Assembly (NCBI RefSeq): GCF_900100765.1
Contig: NZ_FNFO01000003.1
Span: forward strand, 781,348-845,347
Source: Catalinimonas alkaloidigena
Lineage (GTDB): Bacteria; Bacteroidota; Bacteroidia; Cytophagales; Flexibacteraceae
Direction: 5' to 3'
Length of the DNA stretch: 64,000 nt
Each line of letters starts with the position of its first letter. Position 1 is the first letter of the stretch. The position numbers and the translations under genes were made by a program. Positions 1 through 8,637 of this stretch are shown in pieces. The notes beneath the pieces are model-generated. The model searched no databases. It was not told where the DNA came from and worked only from the letters and a program-made list of their open reading frames with translations.

Positions 1-1965
1 CTGCTCTCCCTGGCTGTTGAAAAGCGACTGACGGCCTGCGGCGTCGGTGGCCAGCAGCAGGTAAACCGGAGTTTCGTTGGCGCCCAGCGTAAACTTGTTG
101 GTCAGCACCTCTACCTTCTGGTACCGGTTGAAGTTGACCATTTTGTCCTGCCCGAACGCAGCAAAAAGGTTATCGTTCAGCGAGAGAAGCAGAATGTTTT
201 CTGCCAGAAACTGTACTGAGTCGTACGCGGGCTCTTTGTAAAACGCACCGGCTTGGTTCAGAACGCCCCAGCGTCCGGCCACCTTCACGCCATAGAATTG
301 TGTATTGAAGATCACCCGTTCGAACCCCTGCGGATGCAGCGGCTGCCCATCGCGGTTCATCAGGAAGTACTGCTGGTCTTTCTGCACCAACCAACCGCCG
401 GGCGTGTATTCTACGGCATCGGCCGTGACGGGGACAATGGGTTTGAGGCGGGCGTTCACCACCCCCCAACGGTCGCCGACGCGCACCAGAAACGATTCCT
501 GCGGCTGCGGCACCACTTCGTGAAACTGGAACTGCGGCCGCGGTGCGCGGTTTTGTTGCAGGTCGTTGAGGAGTTGCGTCCACCGCAACACCGCATAGCG
601 CCCGTTTTGGCGCACCAGCAGCTGATCGTCTTCCATCGAAATGTCCTCAAACGTGCCTTTCAGGACGTTGTGTCCCTGGAGCGTTAACAACCGTACTTGC
701 CCGCCTGTTTCGGCGCGGACCAGAAAGCCTCCGACCAAACTGATGTCTTCGAACTGCAACGGGATGGTTTCGCCATCGGCCCCGGTCACCAAACCAACGC
801 TGTCGCCGCGTTCGGCGCGGTAGATACCGGGACGCAGGGCTTCCAGCCGGTCGTAGCGGAAAGCCGTCAGCGGTTTGCCCGCCCGGTCGACCAGCCCGGC
901 GCGCGCGTTCTGATGAAGTACGAAATACGGCGCATCGACTTCTGCACAGCGGTATTCGTCGGTCGGTGCGTCGTAACGAGCCGGAATGCGCCACTGGCCT
1001 GCTTCGTCGATAAATCCCCAGCGGGCGTTGGCCGGCATCGGCAACAGTTGCGTGGTGGCGGTGGTCAGCCGGATCAACATGCTGTCGGCCGACGGTAGGC
1101 TGTACTGATTGGCGAACTGCTCCAGCGTACCTTCCTCCCGGTGGAACAAAAAGAGCCATTCGAGCGCGTGGGGAGCCACGTGTGCGTGCGGGTAGTCAGC
1201 GTAGAAAAGCGCGTAGGCTTCGGGGGTATGGGGCGCGGTGCGCAGGGCGTAGATGTGCCGCTGGGCCTCGGTCAGGTAAGCGTTATGGGGATAGCGACGC
1301 ACAAAATTCTCGTAAGCCTCCAGCGTGCCCGAGGCGGTCTGGTTTTCGTAAAGCAGAAGCTCGTAGATTTCGTTGGCCTCGCGGGCCTGCCGGGCGTCAG
1401 GGTACTGTTTCAGGAAACGTTGGTACGCCTGGTAGGTACCCTCGGCTTTGGCCGCTTCGAAGGCCAATGAGTCGCGCGTGGCGGTGGCGGCGGGGCGTTG
1501 CGGTGCCGAGGCATAACGATCCAGAAAGGCCTGGTAGGCCGGTACGGTGTGCACCGAACGCGCGTAGGCAAAGGCCAGACTGTCGACTTTGATTTTTTGC
1601 CGGTCGAGCGCGGTGCTGTCCAGCTTGAGTTTTTTCAACTGTTTGGCCCCTTCGTCCGGGGCAAGGGCATAGACTCGCTGCGCGGCGGTGATGTAGTGGT
1701 ATGCCGAGTCGAACGGGTTGGCGGTGGTGTCGGCTTCTACGAAATAACGCGACGCGACGTACAGGCCCGCTACCTGAGCTGAATCTTTTGCGAGCACTTT
1801 GCGCCACTTTTTAGAGGCGGCTTCGTACTTTTCTTTTTCGAGTTGATGCAGGGCCGAGCGGGGGGCGTTACAGCCGGCGTACAGGCACGTCCACAAGGTC
1901 AGCACGAGCCGCCACCAGGCCGGTGAGCAAGAAGCTGCAGCAAGAGGAAATCGAGCGATGCGCAA
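1..1965 (-). CDS. WG-repeat lipoprotein, C-terminus beyond window
   Basis: The frame is open from the left edge to a stop at 1984-1986, so about 655 residues are visible and the C-terminus is missing. The N-terminus has a hydrophobic stretch ending in the lipobox LYAGC, so it is probably a lipoprotein. The next roughly 280 residues look like tetratricopeptide-style repeats (YQAFLDRY, YQRFLKQYPDA, YENFVRRYPHN). The rest holds WG repeats such as ARWGFIDEAGQW, DRWGVVNARLKPIV and GRWGVLNQAGAF. WG repeats usually form beta-rich surface modules of unknown ligand. No ATG lies between the upstream stop and the lipobox; TTG at 1965 is the best start, giving an unusually long 31-residue signal before the cysteine. 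The role is unknown. Confidence 0.8.
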   Translation of the reverse strand, partial: MRIARFPLAAASCSPAWWRLVLTLWTCLYAGCNAPRSALHQLEKEKYEAASKKWRKVLAKDSAQVAGLYVASRYFVEADTTANPFDSAYHYITAAQRVYALAPDEGAKQLKKLKLDSTALDRQKIKVDSLAFAYARSVHTVPAYQAFLDRYASAPQRPAATATRDSLAFEAAKAEGTYQAYQRFLKQYPDARQAREANEIYELLLYENQTASGTLEAYENFVRRYPHNAYLTEAQRHIYALRTAPHTPEAYALFYADYPHAHVAPHALEWLFLFHREEGTLEQFANQYSLPSADSMLIRLTTATTQLLPMPANARWGFIDEAGQWRIPARYDAPTDEYRCAEVDAPYFVLHQNARAGLVDRAGKPLTAFRYDRLEALRPGIYRAERGDSVGLVTGADGETIPLQFEDISLVGGFLVRAETGGQVRLLTLQGHNVLKGTFEDISMEDDQLLVRQNGRYAVLRWTQLLNDLQQNRAPRPQFQFHEVVPQPQESFLVRVGDRWGVVNARLKPIVPVTADAVEYTPGGWLVQKDQQYFLMNRDGQPLHPQGFERVIFNTQFYGVKVAGRWGVLNQAGAFYKEPAYDSVQFLAENILLLSLNDNLFAAFGQDKMVNFNRYQKVEVLTNKFTLGANETPVYLLLATDAAGRQSLFNSQGEQ

Positions 1966-2122
1966 GGGTGTGTTAGGATTATTTCAATAGCTTTGACCCT
2001 GAAAAATCGGGCTAAAATCCCGAAACGTAGGAAGACCCAACTTGCCTTCTTTGCAAGGGAAATGTCAGATAACGAGGCAATTACAGTTTCCCTGTGCAAT
2101 GCCGGGCATAAACATACAATGA

Positions 2123-2713
2123 ATGTCAGAATTTAGTGCTTACCTCGCGTTAGGCTTCCACCACATTCTTGACCCCCATGCATACGACCACATTTTGTTT
2201 GTGATTGCCCTATGCGCCGTTTATTTTTCGCGCGACTGGCGACAGGTGCTGGTGGTGGTGACGGCGTTCACGGTTGGGCATTCGGTTACGCTGGCGCTTT
2301 CGGCATTTGAGGTGTTTCGCTTTCCACCGCAGGTAATCGAAATCCTGATCCCCATCACCATTCTTTGTACCGCCATTGCCAATTTGTTTGTCCGTCACCA
2401 GCGCAGCCTCCTGACCGACACCAACTACCGGCCCCGCCTTCGGTACGCGCTGGCGCTTTTTTTTGGTTTTATTCACGGCATGGGTTTTTCGACGTATTTG
2501 CGGTCGTTGCTTCCGCCCGACCAACCCATCGTTTGGCGCCTGCTGGCCTTTAACCTAGGCATCGAACTGGGGCAACTGGTGGTGGTGTGTGCCGTTTTGT
2601 TCATTTCCTTCATTTTCGTGCAGTTTGTGAAAACCGAGCGGCACGACTGGAGTCTTTTTGTGTCGGGCATGGTGGCCGGCGTTGCTTTCATCCTACTTTA
2701 TCAGCAGTTGTAA
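2123..2713 (+). CDS. HupE/UreJ-like membrane protein
   Basis: This 196-residue protein is almost entirely hydrophobic, with about five or six membrane segments. The family's polar signatures are visible: HHILDPHAYDHILF near residue 13, GHSVTLAL near 52, and FFGFIHGMGFSTYL near 114. The conserved histidines and aspartate fit metal binding in the membrane. HupE/UreJ relatives are implicated in nickel or cobalt handling for hydrogenase or urease, but this compact form is widespread in Bacteroidota without such genes, and neither enzyme is encoded nearby. The metal role is therefore only inference. The next gene starts 36 bases downstream on the same strand. Confidence 0.82.
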   Translation: MSEFSAYLALGFHHILDPHAYDHILFVIALCAVYFSRDWRQVLVVVTAFTVGHSVTLALSAFEVFRFPPQVIEILIPITILCTAIANLFVRHQRSLLTDTNYRPRLRYALALFFGFIHGMGFSTYLRSLLPPDQPIVWRLLAFNLGIELGQLVVVCAVLFISFIFVQFVKTERHDWSLFVSGMVAGVAFILLYQQL

Positions 2714-2749
2714 ACGAAGGCAGCGAGCGTTGCCGTAGATTTTTATTGG

Positions 2750-3868
2750 ATGAACCGATTGCGTGACGTAACCGGCTCCCGCTCTGCGCAACGGCGCCGG
2801 CGGCAGCTACGGAAGAGCGATCTGCTGATGGCAGGGTTGTACGGGGTCCTTTACCTGATGCCTTTTATCAAGCCCGGCGGCAGTCTGTGGTGGATCGGCG
2901 TTAGCGGGTTGGGCATTTTGCCGGCTTTGCTGCTGCACCTGCTGCTGTTGCTGGTCGGGTTGCTCCGCCGCCCCTGGACCACGCAGCTACCCCTGTTATT
3001 TGCTTTGCTGATGGGGCTGCCCTACCTGTGGGCGACGTTCGGAAAAGGGGGGAGCGCTCCGCTGCCGACGGACGAGGTGAAGGTGTTGACGTACAACGTG
3101 AAACAGTTTGAGCGCGACGCCTACCATCCCCGCGAAAAGGACGCTGAACCTCGGTCACCACAGGTGATCGATCAGGAAGTGGCCTGGATTGCCGCGCAGG
3201 GGGCAGACATCGTAGTGATTCAGGAATTCTACGATTTCGAAGGATCGCCCCTGTTCAACATGCGTGAGCGTTTCCGGGAGAACGGCTACCGCTACCAGGC
3301 GTTCGATCCCTACATCGTGAGCCGGTCGGGCAAAATCAACCATTACGTTGGCACGATGGTGATGAGCCGCCATCCGATCATCGCGTCCGGCCTGATGCCC
3401 AACAGCATCTCGGCCCATCTGAACCAGAATCTCTGGACCGACATTGCGTTGCCTAGCGATACCGTTCGCTTTTATGGCGTCCACATGCAATCGTACGGCT
3501 TGCGCCCGGAAAACCGGGATACGTGGTTCGAACAGATCCGGGATGGGTTAAGCCGGCGCAGCGACCAGACGGTGGCTTTGCGGGAGCACATGCTGCAGTC
3601 GCCCTATCCGGTGATGGTGTGCGGTGACATGAACGACACCCCCTACAGCTACACCTACTGGCAAATGCGCATGCACCTGGCCAACGCGTTCGAAAAAGGG
3701 GGACAAGGCATCGGGCTTACGTTTCCGAGCGTGTGGCCCCTGTGGCGTATCGATCATATGTTTGCTGCCGAGGCTTTTCAGTGTACAGACTATCAGGTTT
3801 TTGACCAGGTTCACTTTTCAGACCACCTGCCCGCCCTGGGAACGTTCCGGTTCAGCGCCCGCGATTGA
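2750..3868 (+). CDS. Endonuclease/exonuclease/phosphatase family membrane protein
   Basis: The 372-residue protein has three hydrophobic segments in the first 95 residues (about 26-40, 47-72 and 80-96), then a soluble EEP domain. EEP signatures are seen in order: LTYNVKQFE with the metal-site Asn at 116, VVIQEF with the Glu at 159, YGVHMQS, CGDMNDTP near 292, and FSDHLP near 357. The family hydrolyses phosphodiesters in nucleic acids, phosphoinositides or sphingomyelin. The tethered form common in Bacteroidota probably faces the periplasm, and its substrate is unknown. The 3' end overlaps the convergent permease gene by 17 bases. Confidence 0.88.
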   Translation: MNRLRDVTGSRSAQRRRRQLRKSDLLMAGLYGVLYLMPFIKPGGSLWWIGVSGLGILPALLLHLLLLLVGLLRRPWTTQLPLLFALLMGLPYLWATFGKGGSAPLPTDEVKVLTYNVKQFERDAYHPREKDAEPRSPQVIDQEVAWIAAQGADIVVIQEFYDFEGSPLFNMRERFRENGYRYQAFDPYIVSRSGKINHYVGTMVMSRHPIIASGLMPNSISAHLNQNLWTDIALPSDTVRFYGVHMQSYGLRPENRDTWFEQIRDGLSRRSDQTVALREHMLQSPYPVMVCGDMNDTPYSYTYWQMRMHLANAFEKGGQGIGLTFPSVWPLWRIDHMFAAEAFQCTDYQVFDQVHFSDHLPALGTFRFSARD

Positions 3869-4766
3869 TCAACAGCACGCCACCCACCACCGTAACCATC
3901 CCCACCAGATGTGCCGGCTGTAGCGATTCACCATCAAGCAGTCCCCAGGCCAGCGCGACAATCGGAATCACATACGTAGTCGAACTCGCGAAGATGGGTG
4001 TAGAGAGCTGGATGAGTTGGTAGTAAAAAATCAGTGCAATGGCGGTGTTCACCACGCCCAGCAACAGCACACCCGACAGCGCCAGACCCGCCCCCGGTGC
4101 CTGCACCGTGCGCGTCACAAAGTCGGTCGAGAACAGCACTACCGCCGCCGGAAGGCCCACCGCCAACAGGGAAAGTGCGGAGATGTGCACAGGACGGACG
4201 CCGTGCAAAAAACGCTTGACCATGCTGATGTTCACCGCGTAGCAAAGCGCCGCCAGCACCACGAAACCCGCGTAGAGGTTGACACGTCCCGCAAATCCGA
4301 ATGTAAACCCACCGGTCAGCAGCAGGACGCTGCCCAGCAGCCCCAGAACTACACCGATCAGTTGGGGTGTCCGCACCTGTAAACCCAACCAAACCGCTCC
4401 AATCAGAAACGTGAACAGGGGTGTCAAGGCGTTCAATGCGCCCGACAAGGCACTGGGAATGTGTTGTCCGGCGATCGAGAAGAAGATGGCGGGGATCAGG
4501 CTGCCCGTAAAGCCTGCAAACACCAGGAAAACCCACTGTGCTCGGCTCAGTTGTTGCAACACACCGCGTCGGATCAGCGGTACTCCGAAAGGAACCATGA
4601 ACACCGCCGCGGCCAGGATGCGCAGCGTACCTACTTGCAGCGGGGTGTACACCTGAACACCTTTTTTGATCAGAATAAACGAACTGCCCCACAGCAGCGA
4701 AAGGAAGAGCAACAGTGTCCAGGCCTGAACGGCCGGGCGCGTCCGGAGGGCGGCGGCCCAACTCAT
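3852..4766 (-). CDS. EamA/DMT-superfamily permease
   Basis: This 304-residue protein has about ten membrane segments in two EamA repeats. The first begins WTLLLFLSLLWGSSFILIKK and the second includes YAGFVVLAALCYAVNISMVK; conserved Pro/Gly residues lie near the ends (YVIPIVALAWG). EamA proteins usually export metabolites or amino acids across the inner membrane; the substrate here cannot be told. The frame runs further upstream, but that part is dusB sequence in another frame. ATG at 4766 is chosen because it overlaps the dusB stop as ATGA, which suggests translational coupling. The 3' end overlaps the convergent EEP gene. Confidence 0.88.
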   Translation of the reverse strand: MSWAAALRTRPAVQAWTLLLFLSLLWGSSFILIKKGVQVYTPLQVGTLRILAAAVFMVPFGVPLIRRGVLQQLSRAQWVFLVFAGFTGSLIPAIFFSIAGQHIPSALSGALNALTPLFTFLIGAVWLGLQVRTPQLIGVVLGLLGSVLLLTGGFTFGFAGRVNLYAGFVVLAALCYAVNISMVKRFLHGVRPVHISALSLLAVGLPAAVVLFSTDFVTRTVQAPGAGLALSGVLLLGVVNTAIALIFYYQLIQLSTPIFASSTTYVIPIVALAWGLLDGESLQPAHLVGMVTVVGGVLLINRGR

Positions 4767-5755
4767 CCGAGGGGCACGTACGTCAATTGCTCGCCGATTT
4801 CGGCCAGGGTATCGTACACCTCCTGTGCATCGTCGGACGTAACCAGGCGGGTGCGGTACGGTTTGAAGTTGGGCGTCCCGCGGAAATAGTTGGTGTAATG
4901 GCGGCGCATTTCCGTCAGGCCTGCCACCGGGCCTTTCCACTGCAACGAAAAGTCGAGGTGTTGGCGACAGACCGCCACGCGTTCGGCCATGTCGGGGGTG
5001 GGGAGGTGTTCGCCCGTTGCCATAAAGTGCTTGATCTCCCGGAAAATCCACGGGTACCCAATGGCGGCCCGGCCGATCATGATGCCGTCCACACCGTAAC
5101 GCTGGCGGTATTCCACCGCTTTTTCGGGCGAATCGATGTCGCCGTTGCCGAAGATGGGGATGTGGATGGCCGGGTGGTTTTTCACCTCGGCAATGTGCGA
5201 CCAGTCGGCCTCACCTTTGTACATTTGCTGGCGTGTGCGTCCGTGGATCGTCAGGGCGGCAATGCCCACATCTTGCAGGCGCTGGGCAACTTCTACGATG
5301 CGAATCGTGTTAGCATCCCAGCCCAGGCGGGTTTTGACCGTGACCGGAACCGAACAGCGCTTTACAATCTCGGCCGTCATCTGTTGCATCTTGGGCAAGT
5401 CGAGCAAAATGCCCGCACCGGCGCCTTTGCACGCGACCTTTTTGACCGGACAGCCGTAGTTGATGTCGACCAGTTCCGGCCCGGCTGCCTCGGCAATGGC
5501 CGCTGCCTCGCGCATGGAGTCAATTTTATCACCGAAAATCTGGATGCCGATGGGCCGTTCGTCGTCGTAAATGTCAAGTTTCTGGACACTCTTGTGCGCA
5601 TCACGAATCAGCCCCTCCGACGAAATGAACTCCGTGTACATCAGGTCGGCCCCGTTTTGTTTGCAAACGGCCCGGAATGGCGGATCGCTTACGTCTTCCA
5701 TCGGCGCCAGCAGCAACGGAAATTCGCCCAGTTCTAAGTCACGGATTTTTACCAC
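4763..5755 (-). CDS. dusB: tRNA-dihydrouridine synthase B
   Basis: The 330-residue protein matches the DusB family along its length. It is an FMN enzyme that reduces specific uridines in the tRNA D-loop with NADPH. Motifs include LAPMEDVSDPPFRAVC at the FMN barrel start, the active-site segment DINYGCPVKKVACKGAG carrying the catalytic Cys, VKTRLGWD, IHGRTRQQMYKGEADW, and FGNGDIDSPEKA for phosphate binding. It is transcribed divergently from the CPBP protease gene, with 28 bases between the start codons. It shares an ATGA overlap with the downstream permease, an arrangement that does not by itself imply related function. Confidence 0.95.
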   Translation of the reverse strand: MVKIRDLELGEFPLLLAPMEDVSDPPFRAVCKQNGADLMYTEFISSEGLIRDAHKSVQKLDIYDDERPIGIQIFGDKIDSMREAAAIAEAAGPELVDINYGCPVKKVACKGAGAGILLDLPKMQQMTAEIVKRCSVPVTVKTRLGWDANTIRIVEVAQRLQDVGIAALTIHGRTRQQMYKGEADWSHIAEVKNHPAIHIPIFGNGDIDSPEKAVEYRQRYGVDGIMIGRAAIGYPWIFREIKHFMATGEHLPTPDMAERVAVCRQHLDFSLQWKGPVAGLTEMRRHYTNYFRGTPNFKPYRTRLVTSDDAQEVYDTLAEIGEQLTYVPLG

Positions 5756-5783
5756 GATACAGTTGCGTTAAGTCAAACAACCA

Positions 5784-6761
5784 ATGTCTGAATACAAAAT
5801 TACACAAAGCGGAGCGTTCTCCGACGGTCGTTATGCTTCGGACCAGCCGGGCGTTCAGCCCCCTTACTGGAACCGCCGACCCGCTCCGTTTTACATGTTA
5901 ATCATCTACGTGGGCATCGGGTTCATTCTGGCGGCCATTTTGCAATTGTTGGTCCTGGCGCCGTTTGTCGACTTCAACCTCACCCGCATGGGCGACGTGA
6001 TGACGGTCCCCGACGAATTTCCGAACGCCCGCATTGCCATTTTGCTGGCGCAGGGCGTGTCGGCACTCTGCATCTTTGTGCTGGCCCCGCTGGCCTATTT
6101 ACGATGGCAGGAGCGGCAACCCCTGCGGGCGCTGAGCCCGGGACCGCTGTTGCCGGTAGGCGTGTTGCTGGCCTTTGCCGTGACGCTGATTGCCCTGCCC
6201 GCCAATGCCTTTTTTATCGAGTGGAACCAGAACGTAGAGTTGCCGTCGTGGCTGACTCCGGTGCAGACGTGGGCCCGGGAAAAAGAAGATAGCCTGGCCG
6301 AACTGACCGAATACATTACCAACTTCGAAGGGGCCGGTCAGTTTCTGCTGGCGCTGCTCGTGATTGCCGTCATTCCGGCTTTTGGCGAAGAACTGCTGTT
6401 CCGGGGCCTGTTGCAAAATCGTCTGACGCGCGCGCTGCGCAATCCGCACGTGGCGATCTGGCTCACGGCCTTCGTATTTTCGTTTTTCCACTTTCAGTTT
6501 TTCGGGCTGATTCCGCGCATGCTGCTGGGGGCGTTGTTGGGCTACCTGTACTATTGGTCGGGTAACCTGTGGATGTCGGTTGCCGCGCATTTCTGCAACA
6601 ACGGGTTTACGCTCCTGATGCTCTACCTCTACCAGCAAGACGCCATCGGCGTCAACCTGGAATCGCCGGAAGGCACGCCCCTGCACTATTCGCTGCTGGC
6701 CGGGGTAGGCGTGGCGGCTATGCTGTTCCTGTTCCGCAGACAGTTCCGTCCCGCGGCATGA
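5784..6761 (+). CDS. CPBP-family intramembrane metalloprotease
   Basis: The 325-residue multi-pass protein carries the CPBP (Abi/CAAX-protease-like) signatures: a Glu-Glu-x3-Arg motif at residues 202-207 (GEELLFRG), then SFFHFQFFGLIPRM and VAAHFCNN, which supply the other conserved polar residues. The family includes CAAX prenyl endopeptidases and bacteriocin-immunity proteins; the bacterial target is unknown here. An N-terminal cytosolic tail of about 35 residues precedes the first membrane segment. It is the first gene of a tight three-gene run: its TGA overlaps the ATG of the DUF2007 gene, which in turn overlaps cdsA. Confidence 0.88.
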   Translation: MSEYKITQSGAFSDGRYASDQPGVQPPYWNRRPAPFYMLIIYVGIGFILAAILQLLVLAPFVDFNLTRMGDVMTVPDEFPNARIAILLAQGVSALCIFVLAPLAYLRWQERQPLRALSPGPLLPVGVLLAFAVTLIALPANAFFIEWNQNVELPSWLTPVQTWAREKEDSLAELTEYITNFEGAGQFLLALLVIAVIPAFGEELLFRGLLQNRLTRALRNPHVAIWLTAFVFSFFHFQFFGLIPRMLLGALLGYLYYWSGNLWMSVAAHFCNNGFTLLMLYLYQQDAIGVNLESPEGTPLHYSLLAGVGVAAMLFLFRRQFRPAA

Positions 6762-6964
6762 AGAACTGGCAACGTGTCTACAGTACCCAGCAAGCCTACC
6801 GGGCCGAGATCGTCAGGGCGGTGTTGACGGACGCCGGTCTGAACCCCGTGGTGGTGAATAAGCAGGATTCCGCGTATCTTTTCGGCTTTCAGGAGGTGTA
6901 CGTTGCTCCCGAGCACGTCCTTCTGGCGATCAAAATCATTGAGGATGAGATTACGTTTAAGTAG
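6758..6964 (+). CDS. DUF2007-type small protein
   Basis: This 68-residue protein begins with ATG overlapping the upstream stop (ATGA). It matches the DUF2007 pattern: an N-terminal VYSTQQAYRAEIVRAVLTDAGL helix region resembling a PII-like ferredoxin fold, the middle VVVNKQDSAYLFG, then VYVAPEHVLLAIKII. DUF2007 proteins are called putative signal-transducing proteins, with no established reaction. Its place between a CPBP protease and CDP-diacylglycerol synthase, with overlaps on both sides, points to co-translation. No membrane segment is seen. Confidence 0.82.
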   Translation: MKNWQRVYSTQQAYRAEIVRAVLTDAGLNPVVVNKQDSAYLFGFQEVYVAPEHVLLAIKIIEDEITFK

Positions 6965-7772
6965 CCTGAGCAACCTACAGCAACGTGTCATTGCGGCGTT
7001 TGTGGGCGCGCTGGCTATCGTGAATGCCATTTACTGGGACGAATGGAGCTATTTTGGGTTGTTCTTTGTCCTGCTGGCGGCGGCGCAACTGGAGTTCTAC
7101 AAACTGCTGGGCCTTGACGGCAACATTCCACTCAAGTCGTACGGTACGTTTTGCGGCCTTCTGATCTATACGCTTACGTTTCTGGTAGAACAGGGTACCT
7201 TGTCTGCGGTCTGGTACCTGCTGATTCCGCCCGTGCTTTCGTTTATTTTTCTGATCAAGCTTTACAAGATCGAAGCGAAACCATTCACCAACATCGCGTT
7301 TACCTACCTGGGGGTGGCCTACGTGGCGCTGCCGTTTGCGCTGTTGAACTACGCCGTGTTCGAGAACGGAACCTACCAGTATCAGATCGTGCTGGGCAGT
7401 TTGTTTCTGCTCTGGGCCAGCGATACAGGGGCGTATTTTGCGGGCGTCAACTTCGGGCGGCGGCAGCTTTTTGCGCGCGTATCGCCCAAAAAATCGTGGG
7501 AGGGAAGCATCGGCGGACTGATTGCGGCGCTGCTCACGGCTACAGCACTGGCGACGTGGTTTACGCAATTGCCGGGCTGGCAATGGTACTGCATTGCCCT
7601 CATCATCGTAGTGACGGGCACGTACGGCGACTTGGTCGAATCGCTGTTTAAACGAAGTATTGCCATCAAAGATTCGGGTACGGCCATTCCCGGACACGGT
7701 GGTTTCCTTGACCGTTTCGATGGCCTTCTGCTGGCCTCTCCCTTCATCGCCGCCTTCCTGAATCTTTTATAA
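6945..7772 (+). CDS. cdsA: Phosphatidate cytidylyltransferase
   Basis: The enzyme makes CDP-diacylglycerol from phosphatidic acid and CTP at the inner membrane, the branch point for phospholipids. The 275-residue protein has about seven or eight membrane segments. The C-terminal family signature is complete: SLFKRSIAIKDSG followed by IPGHGGFLDRFDGLL. Other typical segments are SDTGAYFAG and SPKKSWEG. ATG at 6945 lies 20 bases inside the DUF2007 gene and gives a normal N-terminus; a TTG further upstream would add residues of no known use. A folded intergenic element follows at 7797-7851. Confidence 0.95.
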   Translation: MRLRLSSLSNLQQRVIAAFVGALAIVNAIYWDEWSYFGLFFVLLAAAQLEFYKLLGLDGNIPLKSYGTFCGLLIYTLTFLVEQGTLSAVWYLLIPPVLSFIFLIKLYKIEAKPFTNIAFTYLGVAYVALPFALLNYAVFENGTYQYQIVLGSLFLLWASDTGAYFAGVNFGRRQLFARVSPKKSWEGSIGGLIAALLTATALATWFTQLPGWQWYCIALIIVVTGTYGDLVESLFKRSIAIKDSGTAIPGHGGFLDRFDGLLLASPFIAAFLNLL

Positions 7773-7796
7773 TTCGGTGGAGGTGATGGAATAAGC

Positions 7797-7851
7797 GGTT
7801 ATCAGGATACCCTAGCATGGGTTGATCCAGAGGAGCACTGAACTGATAACC
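7797..7851. other. Candidate structured element after cdsA
   Basis: A perfect 9-bp inverted repeat, GGTTATCAG at 7797-7805 and CTGATAACC at 7843-7851, encloses 37 bases. Inside are ACCC/GGGT (around a 6-base loop) and CAG/CTG, so the segment could fold as a three-way junction. It lies 24 bases past the cdsA stop and before the nitroreductase terminator. No U-tract follows it, so it is not an ordinary terminator. It may be a cdsA 3' UTR structure, a small RNA or a repeat-family member. I do not recognise the family. Confidence 0.4.
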
Positions 7852-7919
7852 CACAACACCCTTGATTACACGTCCTTAGTTCTCCAGTCTGTAATTCACC
7901 ATTCTGCTATGTCACCCCA

Positions 7920-7958
7920 CAAAAAAGCCCGGCGGCGGCGGGGCACACCAGGCTTTTT
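7920..7958 (-). terminator. Rho-independent terminator of the nitroreductase gene
   Basis: On the minus strand GCCTGG pairs with CCGGGC (one G-U pair) around a GC-rich loop and is followed by six T residues. It starts about 20 bases past the nitroreductase stop. Confidence 0.75.
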
Positions 7959-7978
7959 CGGCAAAATAAATCTTTGAA

Positions 7979-8584
7979 TTAACGGGCCAACTGGCCTGCA
8001 AACGCGATCTGTTCCAGGGGTTTGCGGTGGCGTTCGGCCAGCTCACGACTGCGGAACGGCTCTTCCAGCGTTTCCGGATTGTCCAGGTAACCCAGCGCAA
8101 TGAAACAGACCGGTTCCAGGTGCTCAGGCAAATCAAAAGCCTGCACGGTTTTCTGCCGGTCGAAGCCACCCATCTGGTGACCATAAATGTCCATCGAGGC
8201 CGCCTGGAGCAACAGATTTGTGTTGGCGGCCCCTACGTCGTGCCACGCGTGCGTATTGGGTCGTCCGCTGTTCTGATAGTTCTTTTCGGCCAGGCTCAGG
8301 ACCAGCACCGCTGCCCGGTCGGCCCACGCCTGGTTGCCCGGCATTAGGCAGTCGAAAAATTTCTGAAAATTTTCCGCGTCGCTACGGTGCGCATACAGGT
8401 AGACCCACGGTTGCTCGTTCATGCTGCTCGGTGCCCACGACGCCGCTTCGAACAGCGTACGCAAGGTGTCTTCGTCCAGGGCTTTATCGGCAAAGGCCCG
8501 CGCGCTCCAACGGCTCCGCAGCAGCTCGTGTACGGGATATTTCGTTTTGGCGCTTTTGATATCTAACGTTTCCGGATGATTCAT
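7979..8584 (-). CDS. Nitroreductase-family flavoprotein
   Basis: This 201-residue protein matches the FMN-dependent nitroreductase fold. Family landmarks are RSRWSARAFADKAL (FMN phosphate contacts), FEAASWAPSSMNEQPWVY, and the late VCFIALGYLDNPE segment. Such enzymes reduce nitroaromatics, quinones or enones with NAD(P)H in the cytosol; the natural substrate is not readable. It is monocistronic by appearance, with its own terminator at 7920-7958. A direct repeat at 8614-8632 lies 30-48 bases upstream of the start and could be a regulator site, possibly redox- or xenobiotic-responsive (inference). Confidence 0.88.
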   Translation of the reverse strand: MNHPETLDIKSAKTKYPVHELLRSRWSARAFADKALDEDTLRTLFEAASWAPSSMNEQPWVYLYAHRSDAENFQKFFDCLMPGNQAWADRAAVLVLSLAEKNYQNSGRPNTHAWHDVGAANTNLLLQAASMDIYGHQMGGFDRQKTVQAFDLPEHLEPVCFIALGYLDNPETLEEPFRSRELAERHRKPLEQIAFAGQLAR

Positions 8585-8613
8585 AAGAGTAGAAAGTGAT
8601 CTGCCTCTTTAAC

Positions 8614-8632
8614 TACATGTAGGTACATATAG
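8614..8632. promoter_or_regulatory. Tandem TACATRTAG repeat upstream of nitroreductase
   Basis: TACATGTAG (8614-8622) and TACATATAG (8624-8632) are direct repeats with a 10-bp period, one helical turn. The first copy sits in the palindrome CTACATGTAG. The position 30 bases upstream of the nitroreductase ATG suggests an operator, for example for a MarR- or HxlR-type regulator, but none is encoded next to it. Confidence 0.4.
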
Positions 8633-8637
8633 TTTCG

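Noticed and set aside
4767-5051. N-terminal extension of the EamA permease
   Set aside because: It is dusB coding sequence read in another frame; ATG at 4766 overlapping the dusB stop is a better start.
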